Of a stretch of 21,968 nt of DNA, positions 7,039-13,652 are shown one piece after another. Origin of the DNA: a virus. How positions within the stretch are numbered: position 1 is the first letter of the stretch; each line of letters opens with the position of its first letter. Made by a program: the position numbers and the translations under genes. Under the pieces are notes generated by a model. That model was not told the origin of the DNA. It worked only from the letters and a program-made list of their open reading frames with translations, and ran no database searches. The stretch spans positions 1-21,968 of the IMG/VR virus record IMGVR_UViG_3300046777_001515. One strand, given 5' to 3'.

Positions 7039-7355
7039 TTGACTATCTCTTGAAATTTCCATCCAAAGCAATCGCTGAACAATTCGGCGTTGCTAATGGA
7101 TTTTCTGCGCCCGACGAAGACGGAGTCATCAAGTCGAGTCTCGCCAGTCATGAACACGCTTTGTGCGTCATTGGCGAGCATAACGGTGCAGACTGGTGGG
7201 TTCTTTTCCGTGACCTTGTAGGCATCCCTGTTCCTGATGGAGCGGATCAATTTATTTACTGGGCTTCCACTTTCACCGTCGATGATGAAGACGGCAATCC
7301 GATCCCTGTTCCAAGACCAATCTCCGATGATGTCCCCAATGTTTGGTGGGCATAA
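7035..7355 (+). CDS. Small fibre-associated protein of unknown function
   Basis: A 106-residue acidic protein rich in Trp near the end (NGADWWVLFRDL, FIYWAST, VPNVWWA). The start ATG overlaps the fibre stop (ATGA at 7035-7038). I do not recognise a named family. Small proteins in this spot, between fibre and lysis genes, are often fibre chaperones or tail accessories; that is inference from context. The C-terminal part is Pro/Asp-rich and looks exposed. Confidence 0.75.
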   Translation: MIDYLLKFPSKAIAEQFGVANGFSAPDEDGVIKSSLASHEHALCVIGEHNGADWWVLFRDLVGIPVPDGADQFIYWASTFTVDDEDGNPIPVPRPISDDVPNVWWA

Positions 7356-7372
7356 TCCAACGCAATACCACT

Positions 7373-7525
7373 ATGAAAACTACCGTATTAGGCATCCTGA
7401 CAATCGTTGCAACTGTTTCCAATGTTGCTATCCAAGTCATCTCGGGAGAATCTCCCGACCTCGCCGCAGCGTTTGCTGCTGTGGTCGCTGGAATTGGTCT
7501 AGTCAAAGCTGCTGACGACAAATGA
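7373..7525 (+). CDS. Small membrane protein of the lysis cassette (holin-like)
   Basis: A 50-residue protein starting at the ATG at 7373; a longer frame from a TTG at 7343 is unlikely because it would overlap the previous gene. Two hydrophobic segments are visible (VLGILTIVATVSNVAIQVI, about residues 4-22, and AAAFAAVVAGIGLV, about residues 31-44), separated by SGESPDL. It ends in KAADDK. Similar short proteins with the 'T..GIL......G.pD......A..aGiGL.kA.D' layout lie next to endolysins in many phages. Its stop overlaps the next start (ATGA). A holin role is likely but inferred. Confidence 0.7.
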   Translation: MKTTVLGILTIVATVSNVAIQVISGESPDLAAAFAAVVAGIGLVKAADDK

Positions 7526-7686
7526 ACAAGGAAATGCTCCCCAGCGCGATTGGAACGATTGCTCCAATCCTCGGCGTGATTACCTCCTTCCAAGAGCAGG
7601 TCGAATACTGGTTGCGTGTTAGCAGCTTAGTAGTCGGCGTGATCGTTGGGTTGCTCAGTATGTGGCAACTCATCAAGAAGCTATGA
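7522..7686 (+). CDS. Second small membrane protein of the lysis cassette (holin-like)
   Basis: A 54-residue protein, MNKEMLPSAIGTIAPILGVI and onward, ending SMWQLIKKL. A first apolar stretch covers about residues 7-22. A clear membrane segment covers about residues 34-49 (SSLVVGVIVGLLSMWQ), followed by a basic tail. Both ends overlap neighbours by 4 bases (ATGA at 7522-7525 and 7683-7686), so it is tightly coupled between the first membrane protein and the endolysin. This arrangement suits a holin or antiholin pair. It is short and easily missed, but its overlaps and composition support it. Confidence 0.7.
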   Translation: MNKEMLPSAIGTIAPILGVITSFQEQVEYWLRVSSLVVGVIVGLLSMWQLIKKL

Positions 7687-8180
7687 GTAAATTCGTTCAA
7701 GAGATTATCCGTATCGCCAAGGCAGAGGTCGGGGTGAAGGAGGTCGGCAATACAAATTGCGGCGAGAGAGTAGACCAATACAAGGCGGCTACATGGCTTA
7801 ACCCAAAGAAGGGATGGGCGTGGTGTGCTGCTTTCGTCTGCTGGGTAGTGCGCGAGGCGATGGCATCCGCTGGGGTGGAGCAAACCAAGACGTTCAAACG
7901 CCCAAGGACTGCTGGTGCATGGGATTTCGAGAACTGGTCAATAGCGCAGGACAAAAGCACATGGACGCTGCGTGATCCTGAGCGCGACATTCTCCCTGGA
8001 GACATCGTGATCTTCACGTTCTCCCATATCGGCTTCGCTATTTCCGCTCCCGACAACGATGGGTTCATCCGAACAGTGGAGGGCAATACTGACACTGCTG
8101 GGTCAAGGGAAGGCGGAGGAGTTTACATCAAGTCTCGCCACATCTCCAAGATTCGCTCCCGCATTCGGTTCACAATCTGA
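7683..8180 (+). CDS. CHAP-domain endolysin
   Basis: A 165-residue protein when started at the ATG at 7683, which overlaps the previous stop; a start at 7662 would run through that gene. It has a CHAP-type cysteine peptidase/amidase layout. Catalytic Cys48 is in GWAWCAAFVCW, His115 in FTFSHIGFA, and a polar third residue in VEGNTD (Glu133 or Asn135). LPGDIVIF precedes the His, as in other CHAP enzymes. These enzymes cleave peptidoglycan peptide or amide bonds to release virions. No signal peptide is seen, so export would need the neighbouring membrane proteins. The protein is a single catalytic domain with no obvious wall-binding domain. Confidence 0.88.
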   Translation: MSKFVQEIIRIAKAEVGVKEVGNTNCGERVDQYKAATWLNPKKGWAWCAAFVCWVVREAMASAGVEQTKTFKRPRTAGAWDFENWSIAQDKSTWTLRDPERDILPGDIVIFTFSHIGFAISAPDNDGFIRTVEGNTDTAGSREGGGVYIKSRHISKIRSRIRFTI

Positions 8181-8229
8181 TTTTTCACACGAAAGTGGGC
8201 AATGCTCACGATAACCGACATTACACGCA

Positions 8230-9030
8230 ATGAAACCAATAAAAAGCAAATCCAAGATTATTGTCCTATTGTCAGACCTCCACATCGGCTCCGTGGTTGG
8301 TCTATGGCTTCCAGACTTCGTGTCCAACGAAGGAATCCCCATCGGTCAGAATGCCTTCCAGAAGTGGTTGTGGGCTTGCTGGCAAGACTGCCATGAGTGG
8401 ATTGCCAAGATCGTGGGAGATGATCCCTATGAGCTTGTCATCAATGGCGACTTGGTCGAGGGCATCCACCACCGCACGACTCAAGTGATGAGTGCCGACC
8501 TAGGCGACCAGTCTGCTGCTGTGATCCAGATTCTTGAGCCTGTGACCAGCAAGGCGGCTGGAGTGCATATCATCAAGGGGACTGAGTGCCACACGCGAAA
8601 CGATGAGATCCGTCTGGGCAAAGTGCTAGGCGCATCGAGGAATCCTGAGAATGGACAGAATGCATGGGACAGCCTCGACATCGAGATCAACGGAACACTT
8701 GTGAACTTTGCTCACCATATCTCCGCGACATCCCGACCGTATCTGGAAGCTGGAGCGCATAGCATTGCCCTGGGTGTCATTACCCATACCCGCGCCCGAG
8801 TAGGCAAGCGTGTGCCTTCTGTCATCTGTCGTGCGCATCGCCATCGCCATGGAATCTGGACGGATGGCAACCAAGCATCGCTAATAACTGGCGCATGGCA
8901 GGGGCTTACTCGCCATGGCTACAAGGTAGTTCCCGATGCTATCTCCGAACCTTCATGTATCATTCTTGATGCGAGGACGACCGACAAAGGCGACCTCCCT
9001 CTGTTTCATCAACGCAAATACGTACCATAA
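8230..9030 (+). CDS. Calcineurin-like metallophosphoesterase
   Basis: A 266-residue protein with the metallophosphoesterase motifs in order: SDLHIG (Asp16, His18), NGDLVEG (Asn72, Asp74), KGTECH where the usual GNHE block would lie (116-121), FAHHIS (His162/163) and RAHRHRHG (202-208). These ligands normally hold two divalent metals for hydrolysis of phosphomono- or phosphodiesters; the substrate here is unknown. The replacement of GNH(E/D) by GTECH is unusual and is discussed as a finding. The gene follows the endolysin by 49 nt and overlaps the next start by one base (TAATG). It may act on DNA ends or nucleotides, but this cannot be told from sequence. Confidence 0.85.
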   Translation: MKPIKSKSKIIVLLSDLHIGSVVGLWLPDFVSNEGIPIGQNAFQKWLWACWQDCHEWIAKIVGDDPYELVINGDLVEGIHHRTTQVMSADLGDQSAAVIQILEPVTSKAAGVHIIKGTECHTRNDEIRLGKVLGASRNPENGQNAWDSLDIEINGTLVNFAHHISATSRPYLEAGAHSIALGVITHTRARVGKRVPSVICRAHRHRHGIWTDGNQASLITGAWQGLTRHGYKVVPDAISEPSCIILDARTTDKGDLPLFHQRKYVP

Positions 9031-9263
9031 TGGCAAAAAGCATACCCAAAGTAACAGGCATGGACTGGATCGTGGAGAAGTTCTCCTATGAACCAATGAC
9101 TCCAGAGGAGTTCACCGCAGAGATGGTAGCAAAGCAATCTGGTGCTAACATCAATACGGTGAGAAGTAAGCTACATCGGATGGAGGTGAATGGCGAGATC
9201 ACCAGTCGGAAGCTGCTCATAGACGGCAGACATTTTGTCGTCTACAAGCGAGCCGAGTCATAA
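9030..9263 (+). CDS. Winged-helix DNA-binding protein
   Basis: A 77-residue protein. TPEEFTAEMVAKQSGANINT followed by VRSKLHRMEVNGEITSRKL looks like a helix-turn-helix with a following wing (residues about 24-66); LLIDGRHFVVYKR would be the wing strands. It overlaps the phosphoesterase stop by one base, so it is coupled to it. It is the last rightward gene and overlaps the convergent leftward gene by 6 bp at 9258-9263. A transcriptional regulator or a DNA-targeting partner of the phosphoesterase are both possible. Family assignment is structural guesswork. Confidence 0.75.
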   Translation: MAKSIPKVTGMDWIVEKFSYEPMTPEEFTAEMVAKQSGANINTVRSKLHRMEVNGEITSRKLLIDGRHFVVYKRAES

Positions 9264-9455
9264 CACATCTTGTGGTAGTATCTCCGTTTCTGGAAACTCA
9301 TACACCTCGTTAATCCGCTCCATGATCGCAGTGTAGACTGCTGCCTCGATCTGCTCATAGGATGGGTCTTCGGTATGTTTGTGCGCCCGAGAGACACCGT
9401 AGCGGCATCCCTCTTCAACGCAGTTGCTTAGTATTGTGTAGTGTTTTGCTCTCAT
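9258..9455 (-). CDS. Conserved-type phage protein, last gene of the early operon
   Basis: A 65-residue protein using the ATG at 9455, which overlaps the upstream stop (ATGA). A start at 9509 would give an 18-residue extension lying inside the upstream gene. The pattern CVEEGCRYGVSRAHKHTEDP, followed by IEAAVYTAIMERINEVYEF, resembles a small protein family widespread in tailed phages ('...c.e.Gi..G..RA.KH...P....I...i...I..e..e.f'), function unknown. It is the most distal gene of the leftward operon. Its 3' end overlaps the convergent rightward gene. Confidence 0.8.
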   Translation of the reverse strand: MRAKHYTILSNCVEEGCRYGVSRAHKHTEDPSYEQIEAAVYTAIMERINEVYEFPETEILPQDVL

Positions 9456-9721
9456 TGGTCTTCTGGTAGTTTGAATTTGATAACGTCTTTCAGTCGTTTG
9501 AGAGTGCAATCATCGCCATCTGCTAAGTGGAGGTTTTCAGCAATGGTGGAGTGAATCGCTTCTTGCAGTTCACGGTATGCGGCAGCGATGATCTCCGCTG
9601 CAACGAGGGTGTAGGACTTTGGCTCCCTCATGATGTCATGAAGGAGTTGCAGGTCTTCGTTAGTCTCTTTGTAGTCGATGTAAGCTAAAGCTGCGTCGAT
9701 TTGTTCTTGTGTTGGTTTCAT
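9452..9721 (-). CDS. Hypothetical phage protein, helical
   Basis: An 89-residue protein if started at the ATG at 9721 (MKPTQEQIDAALAYIDYKE), 1 nt after the upstream stop. An in-frame ATG at 9748 would add MNTKNSPIN and overlap the upstream gene by 26 nt. It is mostly helical and acidic, with Ala-rich helices and no Cys except one near the C-terminus (GDDCTLKRL). I recognise only a general phage-type pattern ('MkPT.EQIdAAL.Y.......D..lL..I......') seen in early-operon proteins of unknown function. Confidence 0.75.
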   Translation of the reverse strand: MKPTQEQIDAALAYIDYKETNEDLQLLHDIMREPKSYTLVAAEIIAAAYRELQEAIHSTIAENLHLADGDDCTLKRLKDVIKFKLPEDQ

Positions 9722-9722
9722 G

Positions 9723-10052
9723 TTAATTGGAGAGTTTTTCGTATTCATCTATGTGTAGCCAAATTGTAGTCTCTGGGCAAACAATCAAGGCTGACCGTTG
9801 GAACGTTTTCTTTAGGAGCAACTCCGCCATCTCTACGGCACGTTGGTAGACTTCAATCGGTAGACTAGGGAATCGAGGGTAATTTAACAGTCCAACAACG
9901 TATCCAGTCTCCTCTCCTCCTGTATAAATAAAAGTAGTTGGTTCAATGGTTACGCATAGAGGCTTTTCAAGAACATTCTCTCGAATCACTTGTTTTGCGC
10001 ATTCGATTGATCCGCTTAAATAAATTCTGACCTGGTATGTAGGAAGTGTCAT
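9723..10052 (-). CDS. Hypothetical early protein
   Basis: A 109-residue protein of alternating strands and helices (YQVRIYLSGSIECAKQVIRE, CVTIEPTTFIYTGGEETGYV, EVYQRAVEMAELLLKK). The N-terminal half looks like a compact alpha/beta fold. I do not recognise a family or active site. Its ATG overlaps the stop of the PAPS-reductase-like gene by one base (TAATG), so the two are probably translated together and may work together, but nothing in the sequence shows how. Confidence 0.75.
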   Translation of the reverse strand: MTLPTYQVRIYLSGSIECAKQVIRENVLEKPLCVTIEPTTFIYTGGEETGYVVGLLNYPRFPSLPIEVYQRAVEMAELLLKKTFQRSALIVCPETTIWLHIDEYEKLSN

Positions 10053-10816
10053 TACTTTTCGCTTTCGGAAAATGATTGTATTTCAGTCATGCAAAAAAGA
10101 CCGCACGATATTTTAGGATCTGCTCCTGTTGGATCTCCTTCGGGGAGTTCGTAAAGCGGGACATCAATCCTCTCACCGTTGCGGGTTATCCGATTGATGC
10201 TGTATCCGATCTCTTTCTCTAGTCTTGCAACTCGCTCAAAATGAACAGGGAAGTGCTTCCTTATTCTTTTCCAGTAGTCAACAGCATCTCTCGCTTTTAC
10301 GCATCCAATGCAGTTGTTGTTGCGGAAACCTAGTCGATACATCACTGGGATCTCAATACCTACTCTCTCAAGCATTCCCAAGCAATCTTCTTTTGTTAAG
10401 TGCTTGTCGATCAAGGGACATTCGATTGTGCGTTCATTATTGTCACGCTTCCACCTTTCCAATCTGTGACGTTCATCTGATGTATAGCCGAAGACCTCAA
10501 TATCCCCAATGCTCCAAATCCCATTTGCTGGTTCTTTTTTCATTGCTCCAGTGCATGGTGCGCCATTCGCCGATGAAAGAAACCGCGCCTTCTCGCATAC
10601 CTCATGGGCATCTTTGTATTTTGTGCTTTTCAGAATGTTGACTTTCCGCCCAAACCATTTCTCGCAATCAGTGATAAATCTCGGATTGTCTTCATGCTCG
10701 ATTCCTGTGTCAGTGTAGTAAATCTCTACGTCACCGTATTTCTCAATGGATAGTTTTGTTGCTACCGCTGACGCAGCACCGCATGAAAACCAAGCAATTA
10801 CTTTATTTTTCTTCAT
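10052..10816 (-). CDS. PAPS-reductase family protein (adenine-nucleotide alpha-hydrolase fold)
   Basis: A 254-residue protein. The start is the ATG at 10816, preceded by a perfect AGGAGG 9 nt away. FSCGAASAVATKL (about residues 10-22) occupies the place of the SGGxDS nucleotide-binding loop of the PAPS reductase/ATP pyrophosphatase fold, with an altered signature. YTDTGIEHEDNPRFITDCEKW, VFGYTSDER and NNNCIGCVKARDAVDYWKRIR follow, all typical of a phage branch of the family as I know it. Several Cys residues (88, 145, 169, 172) could bind an Fe-S cluster or zinc. Related folds activate sulphate, modify tRNA or phosphorothioate DNA (DndC); which applies here is unknown. It overlaps both neighbours by one base and follows the helicase loader. 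Confidence 0.85.
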   Translation of the reverse strand: MKKNKVIAWFSCGAASAVATKLSIEKYGDVEIYYTDTGIEHEDNPRFITDCEKWFGRKVNILKSTKYKDAHEVCEKARFLSSANGAPCTGAMKKEPANGIWSIGDIEVFGYTSDERHRLERWKRDNNERTIECPLIDKHLTKEDCLGMLERVGIEIPVMYRLGFRNNNCIGCVKARDAVDYWKRIRKHFPVHFERVARLEKEIGYSINRITRNGERIDVPLYELPEGDPTGADPKISCGLFCMTEIQSFSESEK

Positions 10817-11397
10817 TATTGTTTCCTCCTGAATGATTCCCATGTGAATGCCAGTTTTGCTCCGTTCTCCTCGATCCGATCAATCACGGCAGGGGATAGC
10901 GTGGATGCTAGTTTCTCCCATGAGTAGTTCGAGATGAGGATCGTCGGCATATCTGCGGCGTATCGCGCATCAATGATGGCAGTGAGTTGTCTGTCTTCGT
11001 ATGGCGTTTCACCACGCTCCTGGACTTCATCAATGACCAGCAATGCTGCCTCGCAGTAGTCCGACACCACTTCCTTCTCTGACTTCTTTGCCCCAGAGAT
11101 GTAGGTGGACTTGATCGTCGAGAACAGATTGACTGCTGTTGTGTAGACCATCGGACGCTTCTTGTATGTCGTCGTCCATCCCTGTTCGCCTGTGCTGATG
11201 TTTGGACGCTTGGACTTATGCGCCCGAGCCACCTCCCATGCCATGCGTGTCTTGCCTGTGCCATATCCTCCGTAGAGAATCGTGATCCCACCTTCATCCG
11301 TGGTGGCGAGTGCCTTGGCATAGTTCGCCAGCCACCCTGCCCCACCTGCTGGTGGAGCGTCATCATATCGTTTCGGAAATCCTCTGAGTATGTTCAT
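10816..11397 (-). CDS. DnaC/IstB-like AAA+ ATPase, probable helicase loader
   Basis: A 193-residue AAA+ protein. Walker A is GGYGTGKT (43-50), Walker B is LLVIDE (119-124), and sensor-1-like ISN is at 155-157. A DR pair in the AVIDRIEE helix fits an arginine finger. Size and layout match phage DnaC-type helicase loaders, which place the replicative helicase on single-stranded DNA. No helicase gene is visible in this window, so it probably recruits the host DnaB or one encoded elsewhere in the phage. It overlaps the upstream ribbon-helix-helix gene by 4 bp, and its last codons supply the SD of the next gene. Confidence 0.85.
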   Translation of the reverse strand: MNILRGFPKRYDDAPPAGGAGWLANYAKALATTDEGGITILYGGYGTGKTRMAWEVARAHKSKRPNISTGEQGWTTTYKKRPMVYTTAVNLFSTIKSTYISGAKKSEKEVVSDYCEAALLVIDEVQERGETPYEDRQLTAIIDARYAADMPTILISNYSWEKLASTLSPAVIDRIEENGAKLAFTWESFRRKQ

Positions 11398-11678
11398 TGC
11401 TCGGGAAGGTTAAGGATTTGTGATACAGTGTAGCCAACACCTTTCTTGAGTAGGTGTGAGTAGTCTACTGGCATTGTAGGTTCGATCTTCTCAGACTCCT
11501 GGGTGCGTATGAGCAACTCCGCTGCCTGACTGATCGAGCATCTCCTGCGATTGGCGAGCCTCCTGAGACGCTGATATGTCTCTTGCTCTAGCCGCAGTGC
11601 CACAGTTGCTTTCTGCTCCCATGGCTTCTTCCGTGGTCGTCCACTGACCATGCTGAATCCTTTGTCGCTGACTCTCAT
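11394..11678 (-). CDS. Ribbon-helix-helix-like small DNA-binding protein
   Basis: A 94-residue protein from the ATG at 11678, which overlaps the upstream stop (ATGA); a start at 11792 would lie inside the upstream gene. A basic N-terminal arm (SGRPRKKPWEQK) is followed by ATVALRLEQETYQRLRRLAN and RRRCSISQAAELLIR, a strand-helix-helix pattern like MetJ/Arc regulators. The C-terminus (YSHLLKKGVGYTVSQILNL) is separate. It sits between an HTH protein and the helicase loader. It may autoregulate the operon or help recognise the replication origin. DNA binding is likely; the target is unknown. Confidence 0.75.
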   Translation of the reverse strand: MRVSDKGFSMVSGRPRKKPWEQKATVALRLEQETYQRLRRLANRRRCSISQAAELLIRTQESEKIEPTMPVDYSHLLKKGVGYTVSQILNLPEQ

Positions 11679-11875
11679 GCTAGGTGGTATTGGGCGAAGG
11701 TTTTGCCGTTGCGGGTGATTGGCGTTGTGCGAATGTCCATCCCTGCTCTCCGCAGATCCAGAATCCGTGCCGATAGTCTCATACACCCCCATTTCTCTAG
11801 GGCTTGCAGAGATGTGATCTTATGCCCCCGAAGGAGCCATGCTTCTATTTTTTTAGTTGTGCTTTGTGTATTCAT
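11675..11875 (-). CDS. Small helix-turn-helix protein (HTH_39-like)
   Basis: A 66-residue protein from the ATG at 11875 (MNTQSTTKKIEAWLLRGHKI), with an A/C-rich leader. The pattern ITSLQALEKWGCMRLSARIL followed by DLRRAGMDIRTTPI is what I know from the phage HTH_39 domain ('it...Al..~g~~RLaari.dLr..G~.I.t'). Near-complete domain length suggests a stand-alone DNA-binding protein. It overlaps the next gene by 4 bp. An inverted repeat (11898-11933) lies just upstream of its start and could be its operator or a leader hairpin. Confidence 0.85.
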   Translation of the reverse strand: MNTQSTTKKIEAWLLRGHKITSLQALEKWGCMRLSARILDLRRAGMDIRTTPITRNGKTFAQYHLA

Positions 11876-11897
11876 TGTGTTGTTCTGTTGATATTCA

Positions 11898-11933
11898 CCC
11901 TGCCCTCCGTAATCAGATTTCGGGAGGACAGGG
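11898..11933. promoter_or_regulatory. Inverted repeat upstream of the HTH_39-like gene
   Basis: CCCTG at 11898-11902 and CCTCC at 11904-11908 pair with GGAGG at 11923-11927 and CAGGG at 11929-11933, with one C-A mismatch and a 14-nt loop. There is no U-tract on either side, so it is unlikely to be an intrinsic terminator. It lies between the stop of 11948-12148 and the start at 11875 in an otherwise gap-free operon. Confidence 0.5.
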
Positions 11934-11947
11934 CTTACCATGCTCCT

Positions 11948-12148
11948 TCAGCACCCACTGAGGGAAATTTTTGCTTCACGGATCTCGCCTGGAGATGCGA
12001 AGCTGCGAATCTCGGTGTAATAGCCTGTGTCCTCCGCCAATGCTGGCGACCAGTCACACCCACATTGCGTGGCAATCTCGATACCATGCTTCTCGCACAG
12101 GTCGGCAAGCTCCGCGACAAAGCGCGTGATGCGTTCTTGCTTAGTCAT
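11948..12148 (-). CDS. Hypothetical phage protein
   Basis: A 66-residue protein beginning MTKQERITRFVAELADLCEK. The N-terminal half is helical, and HGIEIATQCGCDWSPALAED looks like a loop or small sheet with two Cys. The pattern resembles small phage proteins of unknown function ('...fv..L..Lc.khGieI......'). The start is well defined by AAAGGAGG with a 5-nt spacer, and this SD is embedded in the last codons of the upstream gene. The two reading frames overlap by 8 bp. Confidence 0.75.
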   Translation of the reverse strand: MTKQERITRFVAELADLCEKHGIEIATQCGCDWSPALAEDTGYYTEIRSFASPGEIREAKISLSGC

Positions 12149-12437
12149 CGGAGCCTCCTTTCACGGCGGATTTAATAGGCTTGCGCACAATCCACATTAC
12201 TGAACCAAAAGGCCACCAAAGTTGCCAGTATCGAGCAGAGCCATTAGCGCCGCCACCCATACAAGTAAATGTTCTAAAACTGCTGCTATGGATGTCCATA
12301 GTTAATCGTCCTAATGTGAAGCAGAGCAATCTCTTGCCCCAAAAGCAAACATTGATCCACGAACATCCGTATGTTCTTCGATCCATCTCAGCACTGTTTG
12401 GGTTATGTATAGGGCATATCGTTGTTTTTCCGTTCAC
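12141..12437 (-). CDS. Hypothetical GTG-start protein, aromatic-rich, possibly membrane-associated
   Basis: A 98-residue protein starting at the GTG at 12437, which lies 6 nt after a perfect AAAGGAGG and overlaps the upstream stop (GTGA). The product MNGKTTICPIHNPNSAEMDR, continuing to WQLWWPFGSVMWIVRKPIK, is rich in Trp, Phe and Cys. A hydrophobic stretch near residues 70-84 could touch the membrane. It ends AVKGGSDD, where the DNA is the SD of the next gene. No family is recognised. Support comes from the SD, the coupling overlaps at both ends and the lack of another frame filling this part of a gap-free operon. Confidence 0.55.
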   Translation of the reverse strand: MNGKTTICPIHNPNSAEMDRRTYGCSWINVCFWGKRLLCFTLGRLTMDIHSSSFRTFTCMGGGANGSARYWQLWWPFGSVMWIVRKPIKSAVKGGSDD

Positions 12438-13099
12438 GCCGCACCTCCTTTCACTGCTGCTAGAGCTTGCTTGGCGACATAGCGCGGCGAGAAACCATTG
12501 TCGCACTGGTTATCAACTGGATTGTGCGTGGTTACCATCTCCAACGCCTCCGCCAGCGTGTCGCGTTGCTGAATTAGCTCATCCATCGCATCAACAATGC
12601 CATCAGATTTGCATCCCGCTGTCACCAAACGCGTTGCCACTTTCAAGAGCCATTGCCCTGCCGTCATGCTCCGCGCCTCAGCAAGCTCGCGTTCGAGTTG
12701 CTCGCGCTCCGTCGTTTCTTCAGCGAGTGCTTTTGCTAAATCGCCAATCATCTCTGGTATGTTCTCCACCGTGTGCGTTGGGACATAGCCGACTGGCATG
12801 ATCGACAGGCACTGCTTCAGGGTATTCTGCGCCTCGGCAAGCTCGCGTTGCAATTTCGGAATTATTTCTTTTGGTGAAATAGCCCCGTTGTCGTCTGGAT
12901 GCTTTTCACCGCGCAATCTGGCGTTTGCAATCATTGTTTCACGTTTCCATGCTTCAACGTCACCTTGCAAATCGGAAATTTCTTCCCGCGCCTCGGCAAG
13001 CTCGCGTTCAAGTTGGCGACAATCCTCTATCGGGACATATTCCGTTGCTCCAGCCTGCCTAATGCGAGGCAAGGCATCTGTCCTCGGCGTATCACTCAT
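12434..13099 (-). CDS. Coiled-coil protein with repeated LERELAEA modules
   Basis: A 221-residue protein from the ATG at 13099, which follows AAAGGAGGGAGCC; a start at 13153 would extend into the upstream gene. Order: MSDTPRTDALPRIRQ, CRQLERELAEAREEISDLQG (about 30-49), KLQRELAEAQNTLKQC (about 82-97), a less regular middle, REQLERELAEARS (about 134-146), a helical segment with LIQQRDTLAEALEMV, and a C-terminal QALAAVKGGAA. Heptad patterns predict long coiled coils. It is built like the protein at 740-1162, including near-identical DNA for the repeat. Proteins with this layout occur as hypothetical phage proteins; function is unknown. Confidence 0.85.
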   Translation of the reverse strand: MSDTPRTDALPRIRQAGATEYVPIEDCRQLERELAEAREEISDLQGDVEAWKRETMIANARLRGEKHPDDNGAISPKEIIPKLQRELAEAQNTLKQCLSIMPVGYVPTHTVENIPEMIGDLAKALAEETTEREQLERELAEARSMTAGQWLLKVATRLVTAGCKSDGIVDAMDELIQQRDTLAEALEMVTTHNPVDNQCDNGFSPRYVAKQALAAVKGGAA

Positions 13100-13247
13100 G
13101 GCTCCCTCCTTTCTTCTCATTCTGTTCGCATTCCCACTCACGTTCTCTGCCAAGTTTGAACAGATTGCAGAGGAAGAGGGAAACCACCGATGACAAGATC
13201 AGTGCCACGATTAGGAAAACTACATTCAATAATGATAAAACGATCAT
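13092..13247 (-). CDS. Small single-pass membrane protein
   Basis: A 51-residue protein from the ATG at 13247: MIVLSLLNVVFLIVALILSS, then VVSLFLCNLF (a hydrophobic stretch of about 28 residues), then a charged tail (KLGREREWECEQNEKKGGSHE). An in-frame ATG at 13313 would add 22 residues but overlap the upstream gene by 55 bp. One or two transmembrane passes are likely, with a cytoplasmic charged tail. It overlaps the coiled-coil gene by 8 bp, and its last codons contain that gene's SD. Candidate roles such as superinfection exclusion or membrane anchoring are speculative. Confidence 0.65.
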   Translation of the reverse strand: MIVLSLLNVVFLIVALILSSVVSLFLCNLFKLGREREWECEQNEKKGGSHE

Positions 13248-13258
13248 ATTCTTGTTGG

Positions 13259-13639
13259 TTAGATTGCTTCGATATGTGGAATGTCGCCTCCGAAGTGCAT
13301 CGTCCTTACCCATTCGCCATTGTAGCTCTTGTAGTAGATGATCCGATTGTTGAAGAAGCGATATTCTTCGTCTTCAAGATAATCGAATTCACCACGATGC
13401 ACCCAGCGAGTCTTACCCTCTGGCAGCGGTGGTGGTTCGGGGAGATCACCCCATGGCAGTTCCAGTTGTGTGCGGTCTTGCACTTCCAGCTTGGTTATCT
13501 CGGTGATTTCCACTTCCTGATAATAAGGAACCTTACGATCCCTAAGATCACACTCGATCATCATTCCGTAGAACTCGTCTCCGTTTATGTCCTTCAGTCT
13601 TCCTGCGCAAATGATGCGCCCTGTTATGTTTGTATTCAT
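13259..13639 (-). CDS. Hypothetical protein, beta-rich, acidic
   Basis: A 126-residue protein from the ATG at 13639 (MNTNITGRIICAGRLKDING), with an A/C-rich leader (AACACAACACAAGC). A start at 13675 would overlap the RuvC-like gene. Acidic and aromatic-rich, it contains several predicted strands, a proline cluster (PEPPPLPEGK, about residues 66-78) and a Tyr/Phe/Arg-rich segment (YRFFNNRIIYYKSYNGEWV). I recognise no family. It sits between the resolvase and a membrane protein. Confidence 0.75.
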   Translation of the reverse strand: MNTNITGRIICAGRLKDINGDEFYGMMIECDLRDRKVPYYQEVEITEITKLEVQDRTQLELPWGDLPEPPPLPEGKTRWVHRGEFDYLEDEEYRFFNNRIIYYKSYNGEWVRTMHFGGDIPHIEAI

Positions 13640-13652
13640 GCTTGTGTTGTGT

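Noticed and set aside
2168-10597. A shared 15-nt word (CCGCGCCTTCTCGCA) in the intergenic region near 2169 and in the PAPS-reductase-like gene near 10583
   Set aside because: One 15-nt match in 22 kb may be chance; flanking bases do not align, so it is not evidence for a gene remnant.
12181-12801. A 206-codon rightward open frame in the early operon
   Set aside because: It is antisense to genes 12141-12437 and 12434-13099, which have SD sites and coupling overlaps. The product is Ser/Pro/His-rich and random-looking.
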